Positions 1-9,180 are shown, counted from the first letter of the stretch. The stretch: DNA of 33,118 nucleotides from Planctomycetota bacterium (GCA_029979005.1 JAPOIJ010000040.1:1-33118), one strand, 5' to 3'. Made by a program: numbers and translations. The notes: generated from the letters alone by a model not told the origin.

Positions 1-1
1 C

Positions 2-3000
2 GAGGCTACGGGGAAATCAGTTACAGAATTGGAGAGTGGCAAAGCCCAGCGAACCGCTGGCCGAAGTCAGTTTGAAATCCCCAAGGGGTTTGAGGTGGAA
101 TCTGTTCTGGCAAGTGAGGAGACCGGTTCGTTAGTGGCCATGGAGTTCAATGAATTTGGCTCCCTTCTCCTGTCGCAAGAGGGAGGGCCATTGTTGATTG
201 CTGACCCGACTAAATCTGAACGTGATCCAGAGAGAATTCGGGTTTATTGTAACGAAGTCAAAAATTGCCAAGGCATACTGCCTCTCAATGGCGAGGTTTT
301 TGTGACCTGCGAGGGGCCTGACGGTAGCGGGTTGTATCGTCTTGCGGATAAAGATCAAGACGGTTTGCTCGAAGTCCAGCAAAAGCTCGTCAGTTTTAAT
401 GGCGAAAGCCTCGAGCATGGCGCTCACGGATTGCGACTTGGGCCGGATGGGATGCTTTATGTGATCATTGGAAACGGCAGTCAGTTTACGGGTACTCCTG
501 ATCGCAGTAGTCCCTATCAATTTTTCTATGAGGGAGATTTAATTCCTCGTTTCGAAGACCCGGGCGGGCATGCTATGGGCGTCGCCGCGCCTGGCGGAAC
601 GATTGTTCGGGTTTCATTGGATGGCAAAAGGAAAGAGATTGTTGCTGGCGGGATTCGAAATGCCTATGACTTGGTCTTTGACGCACGGGGTGAACTGTTT
701 TTTCACGATAGTGATATGGAATCTGATCTAGGCTCCAACTGGTATCGCCCGACGATGATTTTTCACGTTCCCGATGGAGCCGAGTTTGGTTGGCGGAGCG
801 GTTGGTCAAAATTTCCCCAATATTACCTTGATCAAATGCCTGCCGTCTGCGAAACGGGACGAGGGTCACCGACGGGCGCGGTTTTGTATCAACATACTCA
901 GTTTCCAGAGTCTTTCCGAAATGCGATGTTTTTTGCCGATTGGTCGGAAGGGCGAATATTGATGCTTCAAGCTCAAGCCGAGGGAGCGAGCTATTCGGGG
1001 CAAGCGGAAACATTTTTGAGCGGTCGTCCATTGAATGTGGTTGATCTCTCGGTTGGATTGGATGGTAGCCTTTATTTTTGTACTGGAGGCCGTGGAACCA
1101 AAGGTGGCGTTTACCGAGTGTTTTCGACCTCAGGCAAAACAGATTCTCATTCGGAATCATCCGCAATTGCCAAAGCTATCCATCACCCGCAGCCAATGGC
1201 GGCTTGGGCGAGGCAGGAAGTTGCTCAGTTGAAAAATGAGTTGGGGGATCAGTGGGGAGCAGAAATCGAATCGGTGGCGATTGATGAAACTGAAGCCGTG
1301 AAGAACCGGATTCGAGCTTTGCAGTTGATGGTGTTTTTTGGTCCTGTTCCTTCCGATGAAATGCTTACTCGGTTGAGCGAAGATGAGGATGAGTCGATTC
1401 GTGGTCAGGTCGCACGTTTATGTGGACTTAAAGAAGGGCCCCAAATAGAAACTCTCCTTAAGAATTTACTCGCTGACTCTTCAGCCGCAGTAAGGCGGAA
1501 GGCTGGCGAATCATGGATGAGAATGGAGGTTTCTCCTCCTCTTGCTCCGGTTTACGCGATGCTGAACTCGCTTGATCGTGCGGAATCGCTGGTCGCGAGG
1601 CGAATTCTCGAAAAGGTCCCCGCAGAACAGTGGGAAAATGAGATTATCAATTCGGATGAGCTAAGGGTATTTACTCAAGGGTCAGTGGCGCTGATGACGG
1701 CGTCACCGTCACTCGAGCGAGCTTATCAGGTTCTAGCAAAAGCTAGCCAATGGATGGAAGGGTTTATCAATGATCACGACTTTGTTGATTTGTTGCGTGC
1801 GATGGAGTTGGCGCTGGTTCGTGGACAGGTAGATCCCAAACTGATTGGCGGCTTTGCCGATCGCATTGGCGGTGAATTCCCGAGTGAAAATTCAGTAATT
1901 AACCGTGAGTTAATTCGCATGTTGGCATTCTTGCAGGTCAGCCAACTCGATGGGCGGATGCTTGAGTTTCTTTCGAGTGAATCCGTTGATGTGGATGATA
2001 AGATTCATCTTGCCTTACACCTACATGCCTCGGGAGAGAGTCTCGCCCCCGATTTGCGATTGGCGATGATTGCAACGCTTGAGGAGGCTGCCCAAGAAAG
2101 TTACGGTGCGGGAAACAAGCTGTATGTTCAGAAAGCGTTAAAAATTCTTGCCAAGACAATTACTGAAGACCAATTAGCATTTGTTTTTGAAAACGGGCAC
2201 CGGTGGCCCAATGCTGCGATTGCGGCATTTTACAAGTTGCCTGAGGCTCTCGATGCTGAGACGGTAAAGATGATTGTCAATCTCGATCAGAACTTAAAAG
2301 CAGTTGAAAATTCCAGTTTTGAAACTGATCAGGTGAGGCTTGGTGTGATTGCAGTGTTAGGGCGGAGTGGTGATTCAGATTCAATGGAGTACCTGCGCCG
2401 TCTTTGGCAGGAAGAACCTTCTCGCCGAAATGATGTGGTCATTGGGCTGGCCCAACAACCCGGAGATGATAATTGGGCTTATCTGGTCAGTAGTCTTCCG
2501 GTCCTCGATGATTTGACAGGGGTAGAAGTCATTCAAACGTTGGTGAAGGTTGCTCGGCGCCCGCGAGAACCGCGGCATTACCGCGATCTCATCATGGTCG
2601 GCTATCGAATGCGAGGTCAGGATAAGGGTGCGACCTCGCGATTGCTGGAGCATTGGGCCGGAAAAAAAATCAGCTCGGAAGGCGACGACTGGAAGTCCGT
2701 TATGAGCGCCTGGGTCGAGTGGTTCGGGCAGACGTGGCCAGCAGAGACTCCGGTGTCGATTCGGGAGGATGATCGAACTGTGGGTAAGTATTCTGTGAGT
2801 CAACTATTAACGTCGATCGAGTCGATGCCGGCTGGCAATCAACTGTTGGGCGGTGTGATTTTTGAGAAAGCTCAGTGTGCCAATTGCCATCAATTCCGTG
2901 GTCGGGGGAAGGTGATGGGGCCGGATCTAACCGGATTGGGGAATCGGTTTTCTTTGCGTGAGTCAATCGAGTCCACCGTTCACCCTTCCAAAACAATCTC

Positions 3001-3307
3001 AGATCGATATCAAGCGAAAACTATTCTTACGGTAGATGGACGCCTGATGAATGGCATTGCTCGTCAGCAGGCTGATGAATCTTATCTGGTTTGGCTTGAT
3101 AACGGACGATCGGTGACGGTTACTTCGAGTGAAGTGGAGGAGCTCAAAGATAGTAAGCGGTCGACCATGCCAGAAGGTTTGTTAGATAGTTTGACCGTTC
3201 CCGAGATCAATGATCTGTTTGCCTATCTTTTAGAGCCACGGGTCGATACGGTTGATACGACTGAAGTGCCTAAGATTTCGGACGCTAAATCAGATTCTGT
3301 AAAATAG
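2..3307 (+). CDS. PVC-type heme-binding dehydrogenase-like protein (5' partial)
   Basis: The frame is open to the left edge, and the first in-window start (TTG at 29) is probably internal, so the N-terminus and any signal peptide are missing. The first 370 or so residues read as a sorbosone-dehydrogenase-like beta-propeller (repeated GLDGSLYF and DPGGHAMG style turns), as in the planctomycete membrane-bound dehydrogenase family. A helical HEAT-like middle follows. The C-terminal 140 residues are a PVC-type heme domain, with CANCH at about residue 950 (counted from TTG 29) for covalent c-heme, then GPDLTGLG, a candidate distal-ligand region and the usual VDGRLMNG strand. Known members are predicted to be periplasmic and redox-active; the substrate cannot be told from sequence. 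A terminator follows. Family assignment is secure, function is not. Confidence 0.9.
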   Translation, partial: EATGKSVTELESGKAQRTAGRSQFEIPKGFEVESVLASEETGSLVAMEFNEFGSLLLSQEGGPLLIADPTKSERDPERIRVYCNEVKNCQGILPLNGEVFVTCEGPDGSGLYRLADKDQDGLLEVQQKLVSFNGESLEHGAHGLRLGPDGMLYVIIGNGSQFTGTPDRSSPYQFFYEGDLIPRFEDPGGHAMGVAAPGGTIVRVSLDGKRKEIVAGGIRNAYDLVFDARGELFFHDSDMESDLGSNWYRPTMIFHVPDGAEFGWRSGWSKFPQYYLDQMPAVCETGRGSPTGAVLYQHTQFPESFRNAMFFADWSEGRILMLQAQAEGASYSGQAETFLSGRPLNVVDLSVGLDGSLYFCTGGRGTKGGVYRVFSTSGKTDSHSESSAIAKAIHHPQPMAAWARQEVAQLKNELGDQWGAEIESVAIDETEAVKNRIRALQLMVFFGPVPSDEMLTRLSEDEDESIRGQVARLCGLKEGPQIETLLKNLLADSSAAVRRKAGESWMRMEVSPPLAPVYAMLNSLDRAESLVARRILEKVPAEQWENEIINSDELRVFTQGSVALMTASPSLERAYQVLAKASQWMEGFINDHDFVDLLRAMELALVRGQVDPKLIGGFADRIGGEFPSENSVINRELIRMLAFLQVSQLDGRMLEFLSSESVDVDDKIHLALHLHASGESLAPDLRLAMIATLEEAAQESYGAGNKLYVQKALKILAKTITEDQLAFVFENGHRWPNAAIAAFYKLPEALDAETVKMIVNLDQNLKAVENSSFETDQVRLGVIAVLGRSGDSDSMEYLRRLWQEEPSRRNDVVIGLAQQPGDDNWAYLVSSLPVLDDLTGVEVIQTLVKVARRPREPRHYRDLIMVGYRMRGQDKGATSRLLEHWAGKKISSEGDDWKSVMSAWVEWFGQTWPAETPVSIREDDRTVGKYSVSQLLTSIESMPAGNQLLGGVIFEKAQCANCHQFRGRGKVMGPDLTGLGNRFSLRESIESTVHPSKTISDRYQAKTILTVDGRLMNGIARQQADESYLVWLDNGRSVTVTSSEVEELKDSKRSTMPEGLLDSLTVPEINDLFAYLLEPRVDTVDTTEVPKISDAKSDSVK

Positions 3308-3349
3308 GTTGGGATCTTTGTACTTCCCACTTGTTCCAAAAATGCGTAG

Positions 3350-3384
3350 AGACCGGTCTGGATGAGCCAGTTCGGTCTTTTTTT
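3350..3384 (+). terminator. Rho-independent terminator after the PVC heme gene
   Basis: AGACCG (3350-3355) pairs with CGGTCT (3373-3378), with an inner CTGG/CCAG pairing, and a run of seven T follows (3378-3384). It lies 43 bp after the stop codon of the heme protein and ahead of the MazG-like gene, so it separates the two transcription units. Confidence 0.85.
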
Positions 3385-3458
3385 ATGTGAGTCGTTCTGA
3401 AAAATGATTATCCTGTTAGACTGAAGAGAATAAATTTTTTCAGTTCCAGGCGAATTTA

Positions 3459-3851
3459 ATGTCAGTGCAAGAAACATCTACCGACGCAAATACTTCCCTT
3501 TCCGATTTGCGTGAATTAGTACGTGAGTTTGTCGAAGAGCGGAATTGGAAAAAATTTCACTCACCCAAAAATTTAAGCATGGCTCTGGCAATTGAAGCTG
3601 GAGAGCTAATGGAGCATTTTCAGTGGATAACGGCCGCCGAGTCGAGAGAGTTAGACGATGAAAAGAAGGCCGAAGTTGGCGAAGAGTTGGCCGACGTTCT
3701 CTGCTATTCATTAGCGATGGCGAATGAAATGGGAATCGAGATCGCCTCGACATTGCAGAAAAAGATGGTTAAAAATCGGCTGAAGTACCCTGTCGAGGAA
3801 ATTCTTGGACGGTTTGGGCATGACGACCCCCGCCCGATTAGTAAGGATTAG
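3459..3851 (+). CDS. MazG-like nucleotide pyrophosphohydrolase
   Basis: This 130-residue protein is an all-alpha NTP pyrophosphohydrolase of the MazG/dCTPase (RS21-C6-like) type. Such enzymes hydrolyse (d)NTPs to monophosphate and pyrophosphate and are usually seen as house-cleaning enzymes. The metal-binding motif is visible as E46-A-G-E49 followed by E76-L-A-D79, the ExxE...ExxD arrangement that binds Mg2+. The conserved W30-K-K-F-H-S-P-K-N-L-S segment before it matches the family. The length fits a single-domain member rather than full two-domain MazG. The ATG at 3459 is the natural start. The gene stands alone after a terminator and converges with the symporter gene. The preferred nucleotide cannot be deduced. 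Confidence 0.88.
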   Translation: MSVQETSTDANTSLSDLRELVREFVEERNWKKFHSPKNLSMALAIEAGELMEHFQWITAAESRELDDEKKAEVGEELADVLCYSLAMANEMGIEIASTLQKKMVKNRLKYPVEEILGRFGHDDPRPISKD

Positions 3852-3867
3852 CCGCGCGAGACGCTAA

Positions 3868-3901
3868 AAATTTCTGATTAGTCGAAATTTCTGATTAGTC
3901 G
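3868..3901. repeat. Tandem duplication of a 17-bp unit
   Basis: The 17-mer aaatttctgattagtcg occurs twice head to tail (3868-3884 and 3885-3901) in the 63-bp gap between the convergent MazG-like and symporter genes. It looks like a slippage duplication. Neither copy forms a hairpin with a T tract. Confidence 0.8.
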
Positions 3902-3914
3902 AGTCAGTGCGGGG

Positions 3915-5255
3915 TTAGACCTCGGCCTCGTTTCTAAATACTTCCTCGTTCAGTTCGCCTTCCCATTTGGCGACGGTGCAGGCGACAGCAATGTCGCCAG
4001 AGACATTTGTGAGTGTTCGCATCATATCGAGCAGGCGATCGAACGGGAAAATAAAGGCGATGATTAAGAGAGACTGTTCCGGCGAGATGCCGACAACATT
4101 CAAAACGGTTGCCGCCAAAAGTAAACCAGCTGACGGAATTCCTGCAGCGCCGATCGAAACCAGTGTCGCGGTCATAGCAACCATGACGTACTGGGACATG
4201 TCCAATTGGAGTCCATCGGCTTGAGCCGCAAAAAGTGCTACGAGTCCAAGGTAAATTGCAGTGCCGTCCATATTGATAGTTGCGCCAAGCGGGAGAACTG
4301 AACCGGCAACCGATTTGTCAACTCCTAGATTTGTCTCTGCGCAGGAAATGGTAACTGGGAGAGTCGCGCTGGAAGAAGCGGTTGAAAATGCTACGCCCTG
4401 AGCGTCGGCAATGCCTCGAAAGAATTGCTTGAGCGGCAGGCCAAGAAAGAGACGGACAATCATGAATCCGTAAACGAATATAATCTGGAAAACGCAAGCA
4501 GCGTATAAAGCAATTGCCAACCAAAGTAAATTACTCAATACTTCAATGCCCTTTGTTGCCATTACCCAGGCCATTAGTGCGCAGACGCCGTAGGGAGCTA
4601 GTTCCATGACCATCATCGTGACTCGCATGACAACTTCTGCTGCGGAATCAAAAAAATGACGAACGGGATCTGCTGCTTTCCCAACAAATAAAATCCCAAT
4701 TCCAATCATGAGGGAGAAGAAAATGGTGGGCAGCACTTGGCCGTCTGATAGTGCGGCGACTGGATTGCTGGGGATGATATCGAGCAGTCGGTCCACGAAA
4801 CCGCCTGCTTCTTCTGCCGCTGCCATTTTTCCGGTGACCGACGCGAGATCTTCCGCAGAGGCCGTGTTGTATTCAACCCCCACCCCCGGTTTGATCAAAG
4901 TTCCCATTGCCAGACCAAGGCTGACGGCAAACAGTGTGGTAAGCATGTAAAGGCCGATCGTCCGGGCGCCTAGAGAGCCAAGTTTTTTAGGATCTCCCAT
5001 GGCGGTTACTCCGGAAACCAGAGTGGTCACAATCAACGGAATGATCAACATCTTGATCAACCGGACGAAGGCATCTCCGAAGGGTTTAAACCAAGTGTCA
5101 CCGATGGCTGCCGCCCGCTCAAAACCGGAGCGAGCTGAATCTGCATTGACGGATTCAGGGGTGCCGTACCGGACGGCGAGTCCCAAGCCTAGGCCGAGGA
5201 CTAAGCCGACTAATACGCGTTTCCAAAGCGTAAGGGCTTGCCATGATTTAAACAT
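3915..5255 (-). CDS. Dicarboxylate/amino acid:cation symporter (DAACS family)
   Basis: The 446-residue inner-membrane protein belongs to the GltP/DctA/EAAT family, which takes up acidic amino acids or C4-dicarboxylates with Na+ or H+. Diagnostic motifs are present: the serine-rich re-entrant loop STASSSATLP at residues 291-300 and NMDGT at 328-332, the latter part of the Na+/substrate site. About eight hydrophobic segments are visible, beginning around residues 13-30, 64-84 and 100-120. Family length is usually 420-450 residues, so it is complete. Residues 130-155 form a polar insert typical of the extracytoplasmic loop. The ATG at 5255 follows GAGAAATC. It is the last gene of a leftward run, 105 bp after the zinc-ribbon protein gene, and may be cotranscribed. 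Family is certain; substrate is not. Confidence 0.93.
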   Translation of the reverse strand: MFKSWQALTLWKRVLVGLVLGLGLGLAVRYGTPESVNADSARSGFERAAAIGDTWFKPFGDAFVRLIKMLIIPLIVTTLVSGVTAMGDPKKLGSLGARTIGLYMLTTLFAVSLGLAMGTLIKPGVGVEYNTASAEDLASVTGKMAAAEEAGGFVDRLLDIIPSNPVAALSDGQVLPTIFFSLMIGIGILFVGKAADPVRHFFDSAAEVVMRVTMMVMELAPYGVCALMAWVMATKGIEVLSNLLWLAIALYAACVFQIIFVYGFMIVRLFLGLPLKQFFRGIADAQGVAFSTASSSATLPVTISCAETNLGVDKSVAGSVLPLGATINMDGTAIYLGLVALFAAQADGLQLDMSQYVMVAMTATLVSIGAAGIPSAGLLLAATVLNVVGISPEQSLLIIAFIFPFDRLLDMMRTLTNVSGDIAVACTVAKWEGELNEEVFRNEAEV

Positions 5256-5360
5256 GATTTCTCGGGGAAAGAGTGTTCCGACGGTTGTTTAATTTTGGCT
5301 CACCCGCCAAATCCAAACCTCAGTTTAAACCAAGTCGAGGCAGTCGTCATCTACGGGGAA

Positions 5361-7223
5361 TCACTGGCCAAAATTATAGAATTCACTCACCGTTTCAGTT
5401 GGAACGGTTTCCCCGCCTGAAAGTTTCAGATTAATCGACTTCGGCGCTTCTGCCGTTTTGACGAAAAACAGCCATTTTGACTCGGGTCTCATCGGTTCAT
5501 CCGTTTGCACATAAGGGGCACGGACGTAGGTGGAAGTTCCCAAGAGTCGGACAAGAATCTGATTGCTCGCAATTTGAATTTGAATAAATTCACCATAGAT
5601 CGGGAGTGTCTGATTTGGTTTCTGCAACGCGGATTCAGCGAATGACCTGTTCATTTGTTTTAATGCGGATTGGTCATCGCTGGAAAATAAGAGCGCACGT
5701 TGGTTTAAAGAGGTTTCAAGTTGAGCCAGTTGCCGCATTACTTGTTTGTCGGTCTCGGTGCTGGGATCTTTTGTCGCTTGTTTTTTTATTTCGATATATT
5801 GGGTTATTAAAGACTGAAGTGTTTTGAATTCGGTTTCGGTCTTTGGAATCCAGTCGAATTGTTTACATGCAGCGGTCAATTGGTTTAGTTTTACAACTGA
5901 TTCACGCATTGGATTGTTTTCGCTGATCGAAATGAAATCTGAGGTTTCTGAAGGAGGCGAAAGCTCTTTTAGCGGCTTGATCTCACCTGCAGATGCTTTT
6001 AGTTCGTGGACTGAATTGACAGGCACGAAAAAGTTATTCTCATTGATTCGAAAGGAAAGCAAAGCCGCAAGTTTGCCATCTATTTTGAATAGCGGAGTGC
6101 CCGGCAGACCAAGCGTTGGCGTCTGGGCAAAAAACCAAACCAGGTCAGTGTTTTTTAATTTCATTCTCTGAGCGGTTGCCTGAGCCACTGCATCGAGCGA
6201 GTTAAGCGTGCCGCGGGATTGAATTCTTGTTTCGACACCGCCATAAAGATTTTGGAGAGACGGTGGTGCACATTGCAGCAAGAATTCGCTTTTTACAACA
6301 TTGTTCCGGGTGATCGGTTCTATCGTTGTGAAGGCGACAACGAACCGCCGATTGACCGACAGGATGATGAGATCTTCTTCTTTATTGACCGCGACATATC
6401 CTCTGACAACATCGTTCAGTAACTCGGTTTCTCCGAGATACTGAATCGTTTTCAAGCTGGAGGTTACCTCGATTTTTGAAGCACCTTTGACGGCGCTATA
6501 GTTGGTTAATACCCATCCGCGCGAGTCGATGATGGTGCCAACTGCATCGTGTGTCCCTTTGCCGTCGAAAACTTTGAGACTTAGTAGATTGGGCTGAACT
6601 GTCTCCCAGCAGTTTTGGGCAGATTTTGGGTCGAGTTGAATAAATTTTTGTTCGGGAATGTTTGAGGGGATTTGCTCCCTAAGTGTCTTGGGAGGCGATT
6701 TTGGTTCAGGGGTTGTGTTTTTTGTCTCAGGTTCTGAAGACGGCGTGGTCGGGGGAGTTGTCTCTTGAGCCGGGAGCTGAGAATTGCCGTTTTTTGCGAC
6801 CTTGCTCTGCCTCATTTGTTTGATCAGTAGCCCAGTCAAAACTCCGATGGCGATCATCAGGACTGCCGTCGTAATGAGAGTTGAAATGAATCGCTGCTTT
6901 CTTCTTTTTTTTAATTTGTGTGCGAGTTTGTATTTGCCAGTTGACCGGGTAGTTTGACTGTCAGGTGTTTGGGTTTTCCCAGGTGGTTCTTGACCCGCTG
7001 TTGAAATCGGCTGAGAAGAAGGCTTGCCGGTAGCGTCGGGGACAGAGAGACGGTCGGATTGGCTGGTTTTTTTCTGCTGGTCGGGTGACGGAAGCGCAAC
7101 TTTCGAAGCATCAGAAAATCGGAATTTACGGGAACAACTTGGACAAATGACTTTTTTGTTTGGCGGCAACTCCGGAGTGGTGATGTGCTGTTCGCAAATG
7201 GGACATTCAATATGGAGTTGCAT
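5361..7223 (-). CDS. Membrane-anchored zinc-ribbon protein with inactive trypsin-like domain
   Basis: The 620-residue protein starts with a CPIC...CPSC zinc ribbon (C7, C10, C27, C30). A polar Ser/Pro/Thr linker, a basic stretch and one transmembrane helix at about 112-135 follow, then a Pro/Thr/Glu-rich linker and a trypsin/HtrA-like beta-barrel at about 200-410. Where HtrA proteases have VLTN-x-H, this reads VLTNYSAV, so the catalytic His is replaced by Ser. Where they have GNSGGPLF, this reads GLPGTPLF, so the nucleophile is Pro. The Asp region (EEDLIIL) remains. It is therefore predicted to be a non-catalytic binding or sensing module. The C-terminal 200 residues are helical, then beta, with no family I recognise. 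The ATG at 7223 is preferred over a TTG three codons upstream because it places the ribbon at the N-terminus. Topology would put the ribbon in the cytoplasm and the barrel outside. Confidence 0.75.
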   Translation of the reverse strand: MQLHIECPICEQHITTPELPPNKKVICPSCSRKFRFSDASKVALPSPDQQKKTSQSDRLSVPDATGKPSSQPISTAGQEPPGKTQTPDSQTTRSTGKYKLAHKLKKRRKQRFISTLITTAVLMIAIGVLTGLLIKQMRQSKVAKNGNSQLPAQETTPPTTPSSEPETKNTTPEPKSPPKTLREQIPSNIPEQKFIQLDPKSAQNCWETVQPNLLSLKVFDGKGTHDAVGTIIDSRGWVLTNYSAVKGASKIEVTSSLKTIQYLGETELLNDVVRGYVAVNKEEDLIILSVNRRFVVAFTTIEPITRNNVVKSEFLLQCAPPSLQNLYGGVETRIQSRGTLNSLDAVAQATAQRMKLKNTDLVWFFAQTPTLGLPGTPLFKIDGKLAALLSFRINENNFFVPVNSVHELKASAGEIKPLKELSPPSETSDFISISENNPMRESVVKLNQLTAACKQFDWIPKTETEFKTLQSLITQYIEIKKQATKDPSTETDKQVMRQLAQLETSLNQRALLFSSDDQSALKQMNRSFAESALQKPNQTLPIYGEFIQIQIASNQILVRLLGTSTYVRAPYVQTDEPMRPESKWLFFVKTAEAPKSINLKLSGGETVPTETVSEFYNFGQ

Positions 7224-7324
7224 CAGGTTCAAGCTTTCGAGTTCAGTCTTTAAAAGGTATGCAAGAATCGAAAATTAAAAGACATCTGCAGTTCATCATT
7301 TCGTCGCTTGGTTCAGATTGCCGG

Positions 7325-7978
7325 TTAGGCTTTGCGGGTGATTTTGGGAGACCGCCGACGCGGGTAGCAGGTCTGACAAATTTCACATTTGGTGCCATCG
7401 CACCCGCGAGCTGAACAGTACTCTCGTCCGTAAAAGATGATTTGTAAGTGTAGGTCATTCCATCGTGATTCGGGAAATAACTTCTTTAAATCGAGCTCAG
7501 TTTGTTTAACATTCTTTCCATTGGTAAGTCCCCAACGTTGAGCGAGCCGATGGATATGAGTGTCCACAGGGAATGCTGGCACGCCGAACGCTTGAGCCAT
7601 CACAACGCTCGCTGTCTTGTGTCCTACTCCAGGTAAAGTTTCAAGTGCGTCGAAGTCGGCAGGTACTTCCGAGTCGTATTCGCTTACCAGGATTTTAGAA
7701 AGTTCCGAGATCGCTTTTGATTTTTTTGGGGAGAGTCCGCAGGGGCGGATAATGTTGAGGATTTTCTCAACGGGTAATTGGGCCATTTTGGCCGGAGTGT
7801 CAGCCAGTTTAAACAGGGCTGGAGTAACCTGATTGACTCTTTCGTCGGTGCATTGGGCACTTAGGAGTACGGCGATCAATAGCGTGTAGGGATCGCGATG
7901 GTCCAAAGGAACCGGAGGGTCCGGGTAAAGTTCCTCGAGTCTTTCCTGGATGAACTCGACCCGCTCGCTTTTAATCAT
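7325..7978 (-). CDS. nth: Endonuclease III (DNA glycosylase/AP lyase)
   Basis: This base-excision repair enzyme removes oxidised pyrimidines and cleaves AP sites. The helix-hairpin-helix LPGVGHKTA carries the catalytic Lys (K121), and the catalytic Asp is D139 in FPVDTHIHR. LLSAQCTDERVN near residue 40 is the usual N-terminal signature. The C-terminal iron-sulfur region has five Cys (C188, C193, C198, C201, C204), with spacing that does not fit the canonical C-x6-C-x2-C-x5-C. I chose the ATG at 7978, which gives 217 residues like the E. coli enzyme, because GGAGCGAGAG lies eight bases upstream; a TTG at 8032 would add 18 residues without family support. The gene follows the cyclophilin genes on the same strand and may be read from their promoter. 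Confidence 0.92.
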   Translation of the reverse strand: MIKSERVEFIQERLEELYPDPPVPLDHRDPYTLLIAVLLSAQCTDERVNQVTPALFKLADTPAKMAQLPVEKILNIIRPCGLSPKKSKAISELSKILVSEYDSEVPADFDALETLPGVGHKTASVVMAQAFGVPAFPVDTHIHRLAQRWGLTNGKNVKQTELDLKKLFPESRWNDLHLQIIFYGREYCSARGCDGTKCEICQTCYPRRRSPKITRKA

Positions 7979-8073
7979 GTTGAGAACTCTCGCTCCGACT
8001 TTCATCACTTTGGCACCCTGCCAAGCGTCCAAAATTATTGGAAATTGGCATGGGGGTGTCGAGTTGTACGCTG

Positions 8074-9180
8074 CTATTTCCCGTCCGCAGGCGTTTCAGT
8101 TTTTATCTTATTAGGTTTGTATTCGTGATCCCGTTTGCGGATGACTTCAGCGCTGATGACTTTGTCCTTTTGGACACCTTCGATGGGTTGTTCAGTTGTG
8201 GGCGTCGGAATGTGTGTTTTTTTAATCGCAGCCAGGACGTCGCTGCCCTTGATGATGCGACCGAAGCAAGTGTGTCTTCCATCGAGCATGTCTGTTCGGG
8301 AAAGAGTGAGAAAGAACTGGGCGCCTCCCGTGTTGGTTCCGGCGTGCGCCATGCTAATGCAATTAGTAAAGTGCAGTCTTTTTTCAGGTGAGCTACATTC
8401 ACAGGGAATGGCATAGCCCGGGCCGTCGCCATCGACTTCCACCCCTCCCTGAAGTTTGAATCCGCCCCCCTGTGCCATAAAGCCATCGATTACCCGGTGG
8501 AATAGTCTGTCCTTGTAGTAACCAGACTCGACGAGGCTAATGAAATTGCCGACGGTGTCCGGTGCTTCATTCTCGTAGAGTTCAAGAATGATGTCTCCCT
8601 GTGTCGTGACGAGTCGAACCTGCGGTAGGTCATTTTGCTCGCTTTCGGCGCGTCGAAGCAGTAATTCATCGAATAGCTCACGCGCCGAGATGGACAGGCG
8701 TTCTGAACGAGACGCCATTGCGAAATACTCAGGGTTGATCCCGTGACTGATCAACGTATCGCCAAGTTGGAGTACTCTTGCGTCTCGACCAAATTGGGCG
8801 TCATTCAACATGATGGCCAGCAACGTTCTGGTTGCTTCCGAGTCATTCGGGTTGGCTTCCATTTGAGTTTTGGCCTGAGTTTCCAGTTTCAGAATTAATG
8901 CTTCTGCCTGGGTTAGTAATTCCGTATACTCCGCGATTAACTTTTCACGGTTTTGAGGATCTGTTGCCGCGGGATCTGATGGCTCAGAAGATTTTGGAGT
9001 CGTCGAATTTAGTTCAACTTCTTTTGCCGAGATTTTTCCATCGAGCGTTTGCCATTGTTGCAGAAGCTCTTTCAGTGAAGTTCCGTTTTCCTGATTCTGC
9101 AGGATGCCGAAACTCGCCAGCGGGAGCGAACAAATGAAGAGGACGATCAAAGAAATCAAAAAAGATCTTGAAAGGTTCAC
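8074..9180 (-). CDS. Secreted cyclophilin-type peptidyl-prolyl isomerase, catalytic residues intact
   Basis: The 368-residue protein has a signal peptide (hydrophobic stretch at about residues 6-22), a charged helical region to about 185 and a C-terminal cyclophilin domain at about 188-350. Residues used for prolyl isomerisation in cyclophilin A are present: FHRVIDGFMAQGG supplies the equivalents of R55, F60 and Q63, AQFFLTL supplies F113, and LDGRHTCFG supplies H126. It should catalyse cis-trans isomerisation in the periplasm. The tail RKRDHEYKPNKI is shared with the next two genes. The start at GTG 9180 is chosen because GGAG lies six bases upstream; a TTG at 9192 is the longer alternative. 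It is the last of three tandem paralogues and the only one with a complete active site. Confidence 0.88.
   Translation of the reverse strand: MNLSRSFLISLIVLFICSLPLASFGILQNQENGTSLKELLQQWQTLDGKISAKEVELNSTTPKSSEPSDPAATDPQNREKLIAEYTELLTQAEALILKLETQAKTQMEANPNDSEATRTLLAIMLNDAQFGRDARVLQLGDTLISHGINPEYFAMASRSERLSISARELFDELLLRRAESEQNDLPQVRLVTTQGDIILELYENEAPDTVGNFISLVESGYYKDRLFHRVIDGFMAQGGGFKLQGGVEVDGDGPGYAIPCECSSPEKRLHFTNCISMAHAGTNTGGAQFFLTLSRTDMLDGRHTCFGRIIKGSDVLAAIKKTHIPTPTTEQPIEGVQKDKVISAEVIRKRDHEYKPNKIKTETPADGK

Noticed and set aside
573-1166. 197-codon minus-strand ORF
   Set aside because: Antisense shadow of the PVC heme gene, no signal or domain.
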